From assembly GCF_030643805.1 (NCBI RefSeq), contig NZ_CP094656.1, positions 2,108,001 through 2,172,000 of the forward strand: 64,000 bases of DNA, written 5' to 3'. The position numbers and the translations under genes are program-made. Numbering within the stretch: the first letter of the stretch is position 1; each line of letters opens with the position of its first letter. Source of the DNA: Alkalihalobacillus sp. AL-G (GTDB lineage Bacteria > Bacillota > Bacilli > Bacillales > Fictibacillaceae). Under the pieces are notes generated by a model, which was not told where the DNA came from, did no database searches, and saw nothing but the letters and a program-made list of their open reading frames with translations. Below are positions 1 to 7,976 of the stretch, in pieces.

Positions 1-15
1 AGGGAGTTTTTTCAT
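1..15 (-). CDS. Start of an unidentified gene leaving the window
   Basis: Only the first five codons (MKKLP) are inside the window. The start is supported by a good ribosome site on the minus strand (AAAGGAGAGA, about 10 bases before the ATG). Nothing about its function can be read from five residues. It is divergent from the ypgR-like gene at 322. Confidence 0.45.
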
Positions 16-321
16 AATATCGTCTCTCCTTTCGAATACTTGTCCTTTTTATCTTTCTTTATCTTATTATTACATAAATCGAGCGTCGAATTATCGGAAT
101 TTTTAAAATACTTTTCTGCTTAAATCGACAAAATTATTAAAATTTTACTGTTGCAGACAGAAACTATATTAAAAATTCAAGAATACTGATTTGTTATTTG
201 ATGAATCTTGTCGAGATGATGGGCGTTTACACCAACCATGTATGTATGATGCTCTATAGTTCAAACTGGTTACTGTCGTATGTTATAGTTTGAATAAAGT
301 TGTATGTAGAAAGGGGTCTGA
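16..321. other. Intergenic region with one inverted repeat
   Basis: AT-rich region between two divergent genes, with no reading frame that looks real. The one clear structure is an 8-base inverted repeat, TTCAAACT at 260-267 and AGTTTGAA at 287-294, separated by 19 bases and lying about 30 bases before the ypgR start. It could be an operator or a weak hairpin; no regulator can be named. Confidence 0.4.
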
Positions 322-1473
322 TTGTGGATGAAACTTCGAGGAATCGAGCCAACTCCAAGTCCGAATACGATGAAGTTGATTGTAGATGAAACATTACCGA
401 GCGGAAAAAATATGAACTTTAAAAACAATCAGCATGAAGAAGCACCGTCGCCTTTAAAGGAACTTCTAACCATTGAAGGAGTAAAGGGTCTTTATTACGT
501 AGCGGATTTCATTGCACTTGAGCGAAATGCAAAATTTGATTGGAAAGTCATACTTCCACAGGCAAGAAGTATTTTCGGTGACAAGAGTGAGGTTGCAGGA
601 GAAGCAACAGGAAATCAAGAGCAGGACGAAGATTTTGAAGAAGTGAAGGTTCAGATCCAGAAGTTCAGGGGAATCCCAATGCAAATCAAGCTGTTTAAAG
701 GCGAAGAAGAGAAACGGATCGGTTTGCCCGACCGATTTATGAATATCGTTCTTGAAGCACAATCGGCATCTGATAACCTTGTAATGGAGCGTCAGTGGGT
801 TGACCAAAGTCCAAGATACGGCGATATCGATGCCATCGGGTCTGAAGTGGCAGAGGAAATCAGTGCAGCCTACGACCAAAAACGTTTAGAACTTTTAAAA
901 GATCTCGCATATGAACAAAACAAGCCAGAGTTTCAGGAAAGCAAGCGGAAGCCGTACAAGGTCACGCTTGAAATGCTTGACAACCCGGATTGGAAGGAAC
1001 GGTATGCAGCACTTGAGCAATTGGAGCCGTCTAAAGAGGATCTACCGGTTTTGCAAAAAGCGTTAGAGGATGAAAAGACATCGATTCGAAGGTTAGCAAC
1101 GGTATATCTCGGTATGATCGAGGATAAAAAAGTATTGCCTTACCTATCGAAAGCGTTGGTCGATAAATCAGTGACGGTTCGTCGGACAGCGGGTGACTGC
1201 ATGTCGGACTTAGGTTTTACCGAAGGAATTCCGATCATGATCAAAGCGTTGAAGGATCCGAATAAATTAGTTCGCTGGCGTGCTGCTATGTTCCTTTACG
1301 AAGTCGGTGATGATACTGCGATTCCATCGTTACGAGCGGCAAAGGATGACCCTGAATTTGAGGTTGCTATGCAGGTGAATATGGCACTTGAACGAATTGA
1401 AGGTGGAGAAGTAGCGAAGGGATCCGTTTGGAAGCAGATGACTGAAACCATTCAAGGCAATAAAATCGATTAA
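322..1473 (+). CDS. cvfC: YpgR/CvfC-type protein: Nfu-like N-domain plus HEAT repeats
   Basis: About 383 residues, close to B. subtilis YpgR, a relative of the staphylococcal conserved virulence factor C. Residues 1-90 resemble the NifU/Nfu N-terminal domain (motif IEPTPSPNTMKL) and residues about 210-370 form HEAT-like helical repeats (e.g. KERYAALEQLEPSK, VTVRRTAGDCMSDLG), suggesting a scaffold or protein-binding role. The biochemical function is not established. Two starts are possible: TTG at 322, six bases after AAGGGG, and ATG at 328; the TTG has the better ribosome-site spacing. The pairing with brxA downstream matches the B. subtilis neighbourhood, though ilvD, which lies between them there, is absent and a repeat element occupies the gap. 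Confidence 0.85.
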   Translation: MWMKLRGIEPTPSPNTMKLIVDETLPSGKNMNFKNNQHEEAPSPLKELLTIEGVKGLYYVADFIALERNAKFDWKVILPQARSIFGDKSEVAGEATGNQEQDEDFEEVKVQIQKFRGIPMQIKLFKGEEEKRIGLPDRFMNIVLEAQSASDNLVMERQWVDQSPRYGDIDAIGSEVAEEISAAYDQKRLELLKDLAYEQNKPEFQESKRKPYKVTLEMLDNPDWKERYAALEQLEPSKEDLPVLQKALEDEKTSIRRLATVYLGMIEDKKVLPYLSKALVDKSVTVRRTAGDCMSDLGFTEGIPIMIKALKDPNKLVRWRAAMFLYEVGDDTAIPSLRAAKDDPEFEVAMQVNMALERIEGGEVAKGSVWKQMTETIQGNKID

Positions 1474-1525
1474 TGTTCGTTGATGTTTTAGGAAGACAGT
1501 GATAGAGTAATTTTAGATAAAAGAG

Positions 1526-1922
1526 GTTGTTCAAAAAGTATCCAACTGATAAACGGTGAATTTCTACGATACTCGGTTTTCCGGTCCTCACGTATTATAA
1601 GGAAGTATTGATTTCATCGAAGTACATTCATTGTGCACCTGCGTCTAACTAGGTTGTTAACGTGTACCTGCGTCTACAAGCTTATCCTAGGATGGAGGCT
1701 TCCTCGGTACAACTCGTAGCTTATATGCAAGTTGTCTCTCGTCGCTATCGATGGAAGCTTCCTCGGTGCAAGGCAGCAAAGATGCGTTCAAGTGAGAGCC
1801 TTCCTCAAAACTGTTGTGCCTGGGGTTCACACGATGTGAATCAGTTCGACGTTGTTATAGGACGTAACGTATTTAGTCGCACTTCTTTTAAGGAATTTCT
1901 GAGTCGTCTACGTTTTGAACAC
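1526..1922. repeat. MITE-like repeat element with imperfect terminal inverted repeats
   Basis: The roughly 400-bp gap between ypgR and brxA is bounded by GTTCAAAAAGTA (1529-1540) and its near inverse TACGTTTTGAAC (1909-1920). Inside are two short direct repeats: a 15-mer at 1633-1647 and 1662-1676 (GTGCACCTGCGTCTA with one change) and a 20-mer at 1691-1710 and 1750-1769 (GATGGAGGCTTCCTCGGT). No convincing coding frame is present. Elements beginning TTGTTCAAAAAGT recur in Bacillaceae genomes as I remember them, so a non-autonomous mobile repeat is the likely identity. Target duplications were not evident. Confidence 0.5.
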
Positions 1923-1949
1923 ATATTAAAATAAATGGAGGTATGATCC

Positions 1950-2384
1950 ATGTCAATGGCATATGAAGAATACATGAGACAGCTTGTCCAACCGATGCGT
2001 GATGAATTAACAACAGCGGGTTTTCAGGAACTAAGAACTCCTGAAGAAGTCGATGAATATATGGAAAAAGCGAAAGGCACTACACTCATCATGATCAATT
2101 CAGTCTGTGGTTGTGCAGCGGGATTAGCAAGACCAGCCGTTCGCCAGGCAGTAGCTCACGACGTGCACCCGGATCATCTTGTAACCGTGTTTGCTGGACA
2201 GGACAAAGCTGCAACTTCGGTAATGAGATCGTATTTTATTGATGTAGAACCATCTTCACCGTCGATTGCTCTTATCAAAGGTAAAGAGCTCGTACATTTC
2301 ATTCCGCGTGAAGAAATTGAAGATCACGAACCAGAAGACATCAGACAAAACTTAGTCAACGCTTTTGAGACATTTTGCAAGTAA
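1950..2384 (+). CDS. brxA: Bacilliredoxin BrxA (YphP/YqiW family)
   Basis: 144 residues, the normal length for BrxA/BrxB. It has a thioredoxin-like fold with the family's CGC redox motif at C53-G54-C55 (context NSVCGCAAGLARP) and the conserved VFAGQDK and SSPS segments. Bacilliredoxins remove bacillithiol mixed disulfides from proteins in the cytoplasm after oxidative stress. The sequence is closer to YphP (BrxA) than to YqiW. The start ATG follows GGAGG by eight bases. A rho-independent terminator follows directly, so it is probably transcribed alone. The nearby glutaredoxin-like gene at 12165 may act in the same thiol chemistry, but that is inference. Confidence 0.93.
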   Translation: MSMAYEEYMRQLVQPMRDELTTAGFQELRTPEEVDEYMEKAKGTTLIMINSVCGCAAGLARPAVRQAVAHDVHPDHLVTVFAGQDKAATSVMRSYFIDVEPSSPSIALIKGKELVHFIPREEIEDHEPEDIRQNLVNAFETFCK

Positions 2385-2407
2385 ACTGACTAAGAGTTGA
2401 ACAGAAG

Positions 2408-2442
2408 CTGACCCCGATTCGATTGTTTGGGGTCAGTTTTTC
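2408..2442 (+). terminator. Rho-independent terminator after brxA
   Basis: Stem CTGACCCC (2408-2415) pairs perfectly with GGGGTCAG (2429-2436), followed by a run of T. Confidence 0.9.
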
Positions 2443-2616
2443 AATTTCAAGTAATAATACAGGTTTCGCAGTTAATTTCCGAGTTTGGCAGTAATTTTCA
2501 TTTTTCCGCTAGTAAGCTCACTTTCGAACCGGCACAAAATCGTTAAAGTTACTGGAAATTTATGATAAAATAACCGAAAAGGCACTTTTGAAAGGCGATA
2601 GAGGGTGAATGATGAT

Positions 2617-2889
2617 ATGAATAGGATCTTTTGGAGTTCTCTGGTATGGACCGTTCTGATTTTTGGCTGTTATACGGTCATTACGATGTTGATTGGAGCG
2701 GTTAGGACATACTTTTATAAGCCAGGTAGCGGGTCTACATTCTATGCACCAATTGACTCGGCAACTTATAATGTCGTCGCATTCGGAACTACACATTCAG
2801 ATTGGATGAAGGCGGGGCTGTTGTTAGGGTTATTCTCAGTGATTTTCGTCTACCAATTTACACGGGCCAAATGGAAGGTCCAGATTTGA
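2617..2889 (+). CDS. Small two-helix membrane protein
   Basis: 90 residues if it starts at the ATG at 2617, which has GAGGGTGA about nine bases upstream; a GTG at 2605 in the same frame is a possible earlier start. Two hydrophobic segments (residues about 5-27 and 68-86) suggest an integral membrane protein with an exposed loop between them. I do not recognise the family. Its stop codon overlaps the probable TTG start of the next small gene, so the two are very likely translationally coupled and may act together. Confidence 0.6.
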   Translation: MNRIFWSSLVWTVLIFGCYTVITMLIGAVRTYFYKPGSGSTFYAPIDSATYNVVAFGTTHSDWMKAGLLLGLFSVIFVYQFTRAKWKVQI

Positions 2890-3158
2890 AGTCGAAAGTT
2901 CTGGACAAACTGATTTTTCGGATCATAGGCTTTGTCCTGATTGCAGATGTCCTATTCATTGGTTTTAATGTGTTCGTTGCATTAATACGATCCGATATAG
3001 ATGGACCTGGGAATATGTCCGAATCATCATTAATACATACGATTATTGTTACACTAGATGACAACAAAATGGTCGTACGAGGTTGGTTTTGGCTGTTAGG
3101 GTCTGCGACCGCGGTGTTGTTGTATTTTTATCGTAAAAGAAGCAGAAGGAAATCATAA
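2886..3158 (+). CDS. Small two-helix membrane protein, coupled to the preceding gene
   Basis: The open frame extends upstream to 2802, but the likely start is TTG at 2886: it overlaps the stop of the previous gene (TTGA) and has GGAAGG seven bases upstream, giving 90 residues. Two transmembrane segments (about residues 8-32 and 68-85) are separated by a polar stretch, and the C-terminus is strongly basic (KRSRRKS), suggesting a cytoplasmic tail. The layout is similar to its partner, so the pair may be a divergent duplication. Function unknown. Confidence 0.55.
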   Translation: MKSKVLDKLIFRIIGFVLIADVLFIGFNVFVALIRSDIDGPGNMSESSLIHTIIVTLDDNKMVVRGWFWLLGSATAVLLYFYRKRSRRKS

Positions 3159-3201
3159 GGGACTGACCAAAGATAAAGTTAATTACCTTCTGGGTCAGCC
3201 C
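3159..3201. terminator. Hairpin between convergent genes, weak terminator candidate
   Basis: GGGACTGACC (3159-3168) pairs with GGTCAGCCC (3193-3201) with one bulged A. No proper T-run follows on either strand, so termination is likely but not certain. Confidence 0.4.
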
Positions 3202-3222
3202 CGTTCGATCTATCGTGTTTAC

Positions 3223-5397
3223 TTACTCATTTTCCCGAATTCGTTGTTTTCGTTTCAATGAAGGGACCCACCAATTCCAATCACCCATCAATTTCATCAG
3301 AGAGGGAACGAGGATCATCCGCACGAGTGTTGCATCGATCAAAATTGCCAAAGCGACAGAAACACCCATTTGTTTAACGGGAACAACTCCAGTGAAGGCA
3401 AAAGCTCCTGTAACGACAATCATGATCAGTGCCGCAGAGGTTATGATTTTACTTGTGGACGTTAATCCCAATAAAGTTGCATTATTGTTATCCTTCGATT
3501 CGTGATAATATTCCTGAATTCGGGATATTAAGAACACCTCGTAATCCATGCTTAACCCAAAAACAATTCCGAACGTGAGCACAGGGATCATTAAACCGAT
3601 ACCATTCGTCGGGTCTGTGAAATGGCCCTCCTGAAAAATCCAGACGACCAATCCGAATGTTGCACACAGACTGACTACATTCATCACAATCGCTTTCAAT
3701 GGGATAAAAAGAGAACGGAATGCAAACATGAGAATAAAATAGGTCGTAATTAATACGAATCCAATCCCAAACGGAGCTTTTTGATAGATTTCATCAAAGA
3801 TTTCTTGCGTGAATTTGCTATTGCCCCCGAGAATTAGCTGGAACGATTCATAACCGCCATCCCATTCGCGTACCCAATCCTTTGCCTGTTCAGAGGTGCT
3901 ATTCACATTTAAATAGACGCGGATGATCGCTTTATCCTTTTGAATAAATTGCTCAACAACCGGCTGTAACTCCGAAGGAACAGCATTATTCGAAATCATT
4001 TTTTTCAATTGATCAGGTGTTAAACCTGTTTCTGTATAAAATGATGAGATTCGTTTTACGTTCGTATCCTGCTTTATATCATCTTCGAGCTGACCTAGAG
4101 AATTCAAATTCTTAGATGAGGAAATCGGTCCATCTGCGTCTACGATCATGGTGACTGGGTAGAGTTCTTGTTCCCCAAAGGTTGATTTGAATGTTTCAAA
4201 GGCTTGCCGGGAATCGTATGAACTTGGTAATGCCTCGGCCTCTGGAATTGTCATTTTTAGGTTTGTAATTGGAATGATGGCGGTTAATAAAATGAGTAAT
4301 GTCAGCGTGAACATAATGATTGGGCGTCTCATGACGAATTTTGCAAATCGGTACCAGGAGCTGTTCTTTCGGGACTTTTGTTTTAAAATCATCCATTTAT
4401 TCACACGTTCACCCAGCAGTCCAAGAAGCGCAGGCAAGAATGTCAACGCACAGACGACAGATAAAACGACAACAAACATGCCACCGATTGCAACCGTCTG
4501 GAAAATGTTAATATCGATGATCAGCATTGAAGATAAACCTAAAAACACACATAATCCAGAGAAAGCAATAGAACGTCCAGCTGTTTTTAGCGATACTGAT
4601 ACCGCACGTTCTACAGATCCTTTTTTCATTTCTTCCCTAAACCGGTTCACGAGCAATAACGCAAAATCGATTCCGAGGGCGAGACCGATCATCGGAACAA
4701 CATTTAATAAGAAAATCGACATATCCATCCCAGAGCTTGCAAAATAAAGAAGCCCCATTGTACTTAATACACTGATCAGTCCAATTACAATCGGGATAAT
4801 TGCTGCAGTGATGCCACCGAATGCAAAAAGGAGAATGATAAGTGCGGCGGGAATCCCAATCGCTTCTGCATGCTTCAGATCATCCTGGCTGGCTTTATTC
4901 ATATCCTCGGCAATGACTGGTCCACCGGTTAAACGAACGGTAAAATCGTCGGAGCTGTCAATTTTTGATCGAATTTGTTCAATCGAGTTTTTAAGATCGG
5001 TAAAACTACGATCAAACCCTAGTACAGCATAAGCTGTATTTCCTTTAGACATCTTCGGGTTATCAACTGGCGATGTAACCACGTCCAAGTGATCGACACC
5101 GCTCAATTTATCTAAAGTATGATTGATATGAGTCTGAAATTCTTTCGTATCGGTTTCATATGTATTGGATTCAAATACTAAAATCATCGTTGATTTCGGC
5201 TGTTCGAATTGGTCATGTAAAATCGTATGCGTTTTCTGAAAGGATCCTTCTGTTTCAAAACCACTCCCATGAAGTACAGAAGGGAGTTGGAAGGCGAAGA
5301 ATGTTAATAGTACTGCACAGAAGACCCAAATGGCCACTACTGTTTTCTTAAAACGAAAAACGAACGAGCTAAGCATGTCAAAGTAAGACTTTTTCAT
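3223..5397 (-). CDS. ydfJ: MMPL family transporter (YdfJ-like)
   Basis: About 724 residues with the MMPL/RND-like layout: an N-terminal membrane helix, a large outer domain, a block of five helices, then a second outer domain and second helix block. Conserved helix motifs GIDFALLLVNRFREE and GLSMDYEVFLISRIQEYY carry the acidic residues that in this superfamily take part in proton relay. Family members export lipids, drugs or other hydrophobic compounds; B. subtilis YdfJ is the nearest match I recognise. The start chosen (MKKSYF) follows GGAGGA by nine bases; an in-frame ATG six codons earlier overlaps that ribosome site and is unlikely. It appears monocistronic. Confidence 0.88.
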   Translation of the reverse strand: MKKSYFDMLSSFVFRFKKTVVAIWVFCAVLLTFFAFQLPSVLHGSGFETEGSFQKTHTILHDQFEQPKSTMILVFESNTYETDTKEFQTHINHTLDKLSGVDHLDVVTSPVDNPKMSKGNTAYAVLGFDRSFTDLKNSIEQIRSKIDSSDDFTVRLTGGPVIAEDMNKASQDDLKHAEAIGIPAALIILLFAFGGITAAIIPIVIGLISVLSTMGLLYFASSGMDMSIFLLNVVPMIGLALGIDFALLLVNRFREEMKKGSVERAVSVSLKTAGRSIAFSGLCVFLGLSSMLIIDINIFQTVAIGGMFVVVLSVVCALTFLPALLGLLGERVNKWMILKQKSRKNSSWYRFAKFVMRRPIIMFTLTLLILLTAIIPITNLKMTIPEAEALPSSYDSRQAFETFKSTFGEQELYPVTMIVDADGPISSSKNLNSLGQLEDDIKQDTNVKRISSFYTETGLTPDQLKKMISNNAVPSELQPVVEQFIQKDKAIIRVYLNVNSTSEQAKDWVREWDGGYESFQLILGGNSKFTQEIFDEIYQKAPFGIGFVLITTYFILMFAFRSLFIPLKAIVMNVVSLCATFGLVVWIFQEGHFTDPTNGIGLMIPVLTFGIVFGLSMDYEVFLISRIQEYYHESKDNNNATLLGLTSTSKIITSAALIMIVVTGAFAFTGVVPVKQMGVSVALAILIDATLVRMILVPSLMKLMGDWNWWVPSLKRKQRIRENE

Positions 5398-5487
5398 CGG
5401 ATAGTTTTCCTCCAAATTCCAAACGGGGTACTTCCATTATACACTTCAGGAACGGAGTCAACATCCTTTTTGCATAGGGCATCCGCA

Positions 5488-5541
5488 ATAAAAAAAGAAC
5501 TGACTATAAGTGTTGGATGGTTCAACACTAATGAGCCAGTT
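5488..5541 (-). terminator. Terminator of the His-rich YjcZ-like gene
   Basis: Read on the minus strand: outer stem AACTGGC/GTCAGTT and inner perfect stem AGTGTTG/CAACACT, followed by a run of seven T. It ends the small gene at 5641-5895. Confidence 0.75.
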
Positions 5542-5640
5542 GAGTCGTGTACACACCAATCCGCAGTAATAGTTTAGGCTGTTGTTTTTTTCTCAGTCCT
5601 AATCCATTACAATGATTCGGCGTTTTGGAATTACTTATGA

Positions 5641-5895
5641 TTAATGTTTGCCTGACTTACCGACGAACCCTGCAGCACCAACGATGATTAAGAGGATGAA
5701 CAGGACGACGATGATCGCAAACGTTTGACCGTGGCCATGACTATAACCATAACCGTAACCGTGATGTCCGTATCCGTGATCCATTGGATAGCAGTGATCT
5801 TCCATATGCGGCATCATGTATGGCATATGCATGTCATGCTCCCCCGGCATTTCTTTTTTCTTTGGCATGCCCATGTATTTTTTCATTTTTTCCAT
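5641..5895 (-). CDS. His/Met-rich small membrane protein with YjcZ-like tail
   Basis: 84 residues in two parts. Residues 1-56 are hydrophilic and extremely rich in His, Met, Tyr and Gly ([20 protein letters not shown], then [13 protein letters not shown]), a composition typical of metal-binding or spore-coat proteins. Residues 57-80 are a single hydrophobic helix ([20 protein letters not shown]) nearly identical to the YjcZ-family peptide at 55661 in this window. YjcZ-type peptides are sporulation proteins of about 30 residues; this looks like one with a metal-binding head. Good ribosome site (GGAGGG, seven bases). Location in the forespore or coat is inferred. Confidence 0.75.
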   Translation of the reverse strand: MEKMKKYMGMPKKKEMPGEHDMHMPYMMPHMEDHCYPMDHGYGHHGYGYGYSHGHGQTFAIIVVLFILLIIVGAAGFVGKSGKH

Positions 5896-6267
5896 CGGTA
5901 TTTCCCTCCAATGTTTGGTATAATCTGGTCTATCATACTAACAAAATATGTACGATTGTCTAAACTGCAACGGGGACACTCGTGGAATTTTTGTGTACTA
6001 ACCTATTTTTTTGGAGGAACATTGTTGATTATTTTGAACCGGCAGAAAGCCATTACATCCGTCGTGTATAAGGCGAAAACATAGTGGAACTTTTATAGGC
6101 ACGATTCGTAGAACGTATAGAAGACTCAATAAACGATGGGGGATCAATGAATGAAAATCGAACAATCATTGTCAATATAGCCAGAAATCCCTATTATTAG
6201 GATAGATTGAAGAATTCATTAATAAATCCGATGTAATAGGGTGAGAAGGGAAATTTGGGGGTTAATT
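5896..6267. other. Intergenic region, nothing recognised
   Basis: About 370 bases between divergent genes. Short peptides with ribosome-like sites can be drawn (for example a 19-codon TTG frame after TTTGGAGGAAC near 6020) but none has protein-like composition. Presumably holds promoters for both neighbours. Confidence 0.3.
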
Positions 6268-7827
6268 ATGATAAAAAGATTGAAGCAATCCAGTGTACTA
6301 ACGATACCTATTTTTTTGGTGGTTATTTTATTTTTGGCACTTATCGTTCATCAAGTAAATGTTCGTAAAGATCTTGCTGAAGATGGGTGGAGTCGAACAG
6401 CCGAGCTCCTTCCGAATGTCAGTCAACACCAACCATTTGCAGTTGAAGAGAATTCAACTTACACCGTCTATATACCGAATAGCGATGCACAGATTACTCA
6501 TCTTACGTTGGATGAGAGTTTGAAAGTGAAGTCTTCTGAGGATTTCCCTGTTTCGATTGGACCGAAAACACCTTTTTGGGCGAGTGGAAATACGGTGTAT
6601 TATTTTGAAGACAAAACGATATATGAATACGACGGGTCAGAAAGTTCAGTATTCCAGGAACAAGTTGATGGGATGGAAATCAGTGGTAACCGGATTTTAT
6701 ATTGGAAAGGAAAGACTATTTTCGAGATTGATACCAAATTGGGCAAGTCTAGTAAAATCGGTGCGGCATCGGACAAAATTACGAATCTGTTCTTAAGCAA
6801 TTCGACGTCTTCCTTTTTAGCCGTTTTTGAAGAAGAAATCACAACAAAGGTTATGCTTTATAAAGAATCAGAAACGGAGTCATATAAGGGACAATTGTTA
6901 TTTGAAGCATCTGAGGCGGGTACGGAGAGAATCATTGATGTTGATTTTACACAAAGGGATCAACTGATTGATGTCATTTTCACAACATACAGTACAGCTC
7001 AGCAACAGTTAACCTGGCGAGCTTATCATAATCAATTCGACCTATCTGATCTGGAAACGAAACAAAGGTTCAATGAACTACTCATACGTGAACAAGGATC
7101 AGGCACAAGAATTCGGAAACCGAACGAAATCGATTTAAGTCTTGTCGATAACAAACCAGCGATTTTATTTACCGCAAAGGGTACTTTAACACCTAGGGTT
7201 CAAACCGATAACATCTATCAAGCGGTCTTAGAAGACAGTAAATGGATCGCTACGAGAATAAGTACAACGAAAGAAATATCTACCAAACCGAGTTGGGTAG
7301 GGGAAGCTACCGTAATGTGGCTGGATTATACTGGAAAAGATCCGAACTTGATGGCTGCTTCAGAAAAACCTGCAGCAATCAAACGGTTAGGTGGCGTTAC
7401 GTCTGAGGATTGGAAACAAGGCTTTTATTCAAGTTTGTCTTCTCTAGGTTTTGGGCTTATCATTCTTATTTATGCTGCACTTTGGGCAACACCACCATAT
7501 TTAATCCTGTTCATCGTTACGTTTTTTTCTGAAGAAACGATGGAGGAGAGGAAAGCTTGGGTTCGATACGGTATAGCCGGATTTTGTGGTATCGTTCAGG
7601 TTGCCTTGATCCAAAAGTTCTTCACCCCATTGTTTGCAATCGTCTCACCGGACTACTTGTCCTTTTCGGGAGCATCATATGTGATTCCGGTTGTTCTATT
7701 GCTATTAAGCTGGATAATCACTCAATTTGTAAAAGGGGAAGAATGGGGCGTTATCCAGGAATTTTCCTATTTTATAGCGATCAATCTGCTAATGATCATC
7801 ATGCTGATTGCTCCATATGTCGCATAA
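6268..7827 (+). CDS. Unknown membrane protein with large outer domain
   Basis: About 519 residues from the ATG at 6268, which follows GGGGG by eight bases; a GTG nine codons earlier is the alternative. Layout: one N-terminal helix (about residues 8-30), an outer domain of about 370 residues with many short Tyr/Asp-containing strands that look like a beta-propeller (YDGSESS, IYEYDG, TVMWLDYTG), then four hydrophobic helices (from about residue 395 to the end). I do not recognise the family. A propeller joined to a polytopic C-terminus suggests sensing or assembly at the cell surface, but no function is claimed. Confidence 0.7.
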   Translation: MIKRLKQSSVLTIPIFLVVILFLALIVHQVNVRKDLAEDGWSRTAELLPNVSQHQPFAVEENSTYTVYIPNSDAQITHLTLDESLKVKSSEDFPVSIGPKTPFWASGNTVYYFEDKTIYEYDGSESSVFQEQVDGMEISGNRILYWKGKTIFEIDTKLGKSSKIGAASDKITNLFLSNSTSSFLAVFEEEITTKVMLYKESETESYKGQLLFEASEAGTERIIDVDFTQRDQLIDVIFTTYSTAQQQLTWRAYHNQFDLSDLETKQRFNELLIREQGSGTRIRKPNEIDLSLVDNKPAILFTAKGTLTPRVQTDNIYQAVLEDSKWIATRISTTKEISTKPSWVGEATVMWLDYTGKDPNLMAASEKPAAIKRLGGVTSEDWKQGFYSSLSSLGFGLIILIYAALWATPPYLILFIVTFFSEETMEERKAWVRYGIAGFCGIVQVALIQKFFTPLFAIVSPDYLSFSGASYVIPVVLLLLSWIITQFVKGEEWGVIQEFSYFIAINLLMIIMLIAPYVA

Positions 7828-7976
7828 AAAAGACTTGTTCAGTGCGATGGAGCGTAAATCATGGTCTTCGTTCCATAAAGCCGAAAACTTAGGGTACGTA
7901 CACTTATGCATTAGAAAGTAAATAGAATGCTTTCTTAACGTTATATAATCAGAACAGACAAGAGAGTTGGGAAAGA

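Noticed and set aside
1662-1934. 90-codon open frame inside the repeat element
   Set aside because: Made of the internal DNA repeats, no ribosome site, composition not protein-like.
4187-4747. 186-codon frame opposite the MMPL gene
   Set aside because: Antisense shadow of a clear transporter gene; no ribosome site.
6018-6084. 19-codon TTG frame after TTTGGAGGAAC
   Set aside because: Too short, no conservation clue, and basic random-looking composition.
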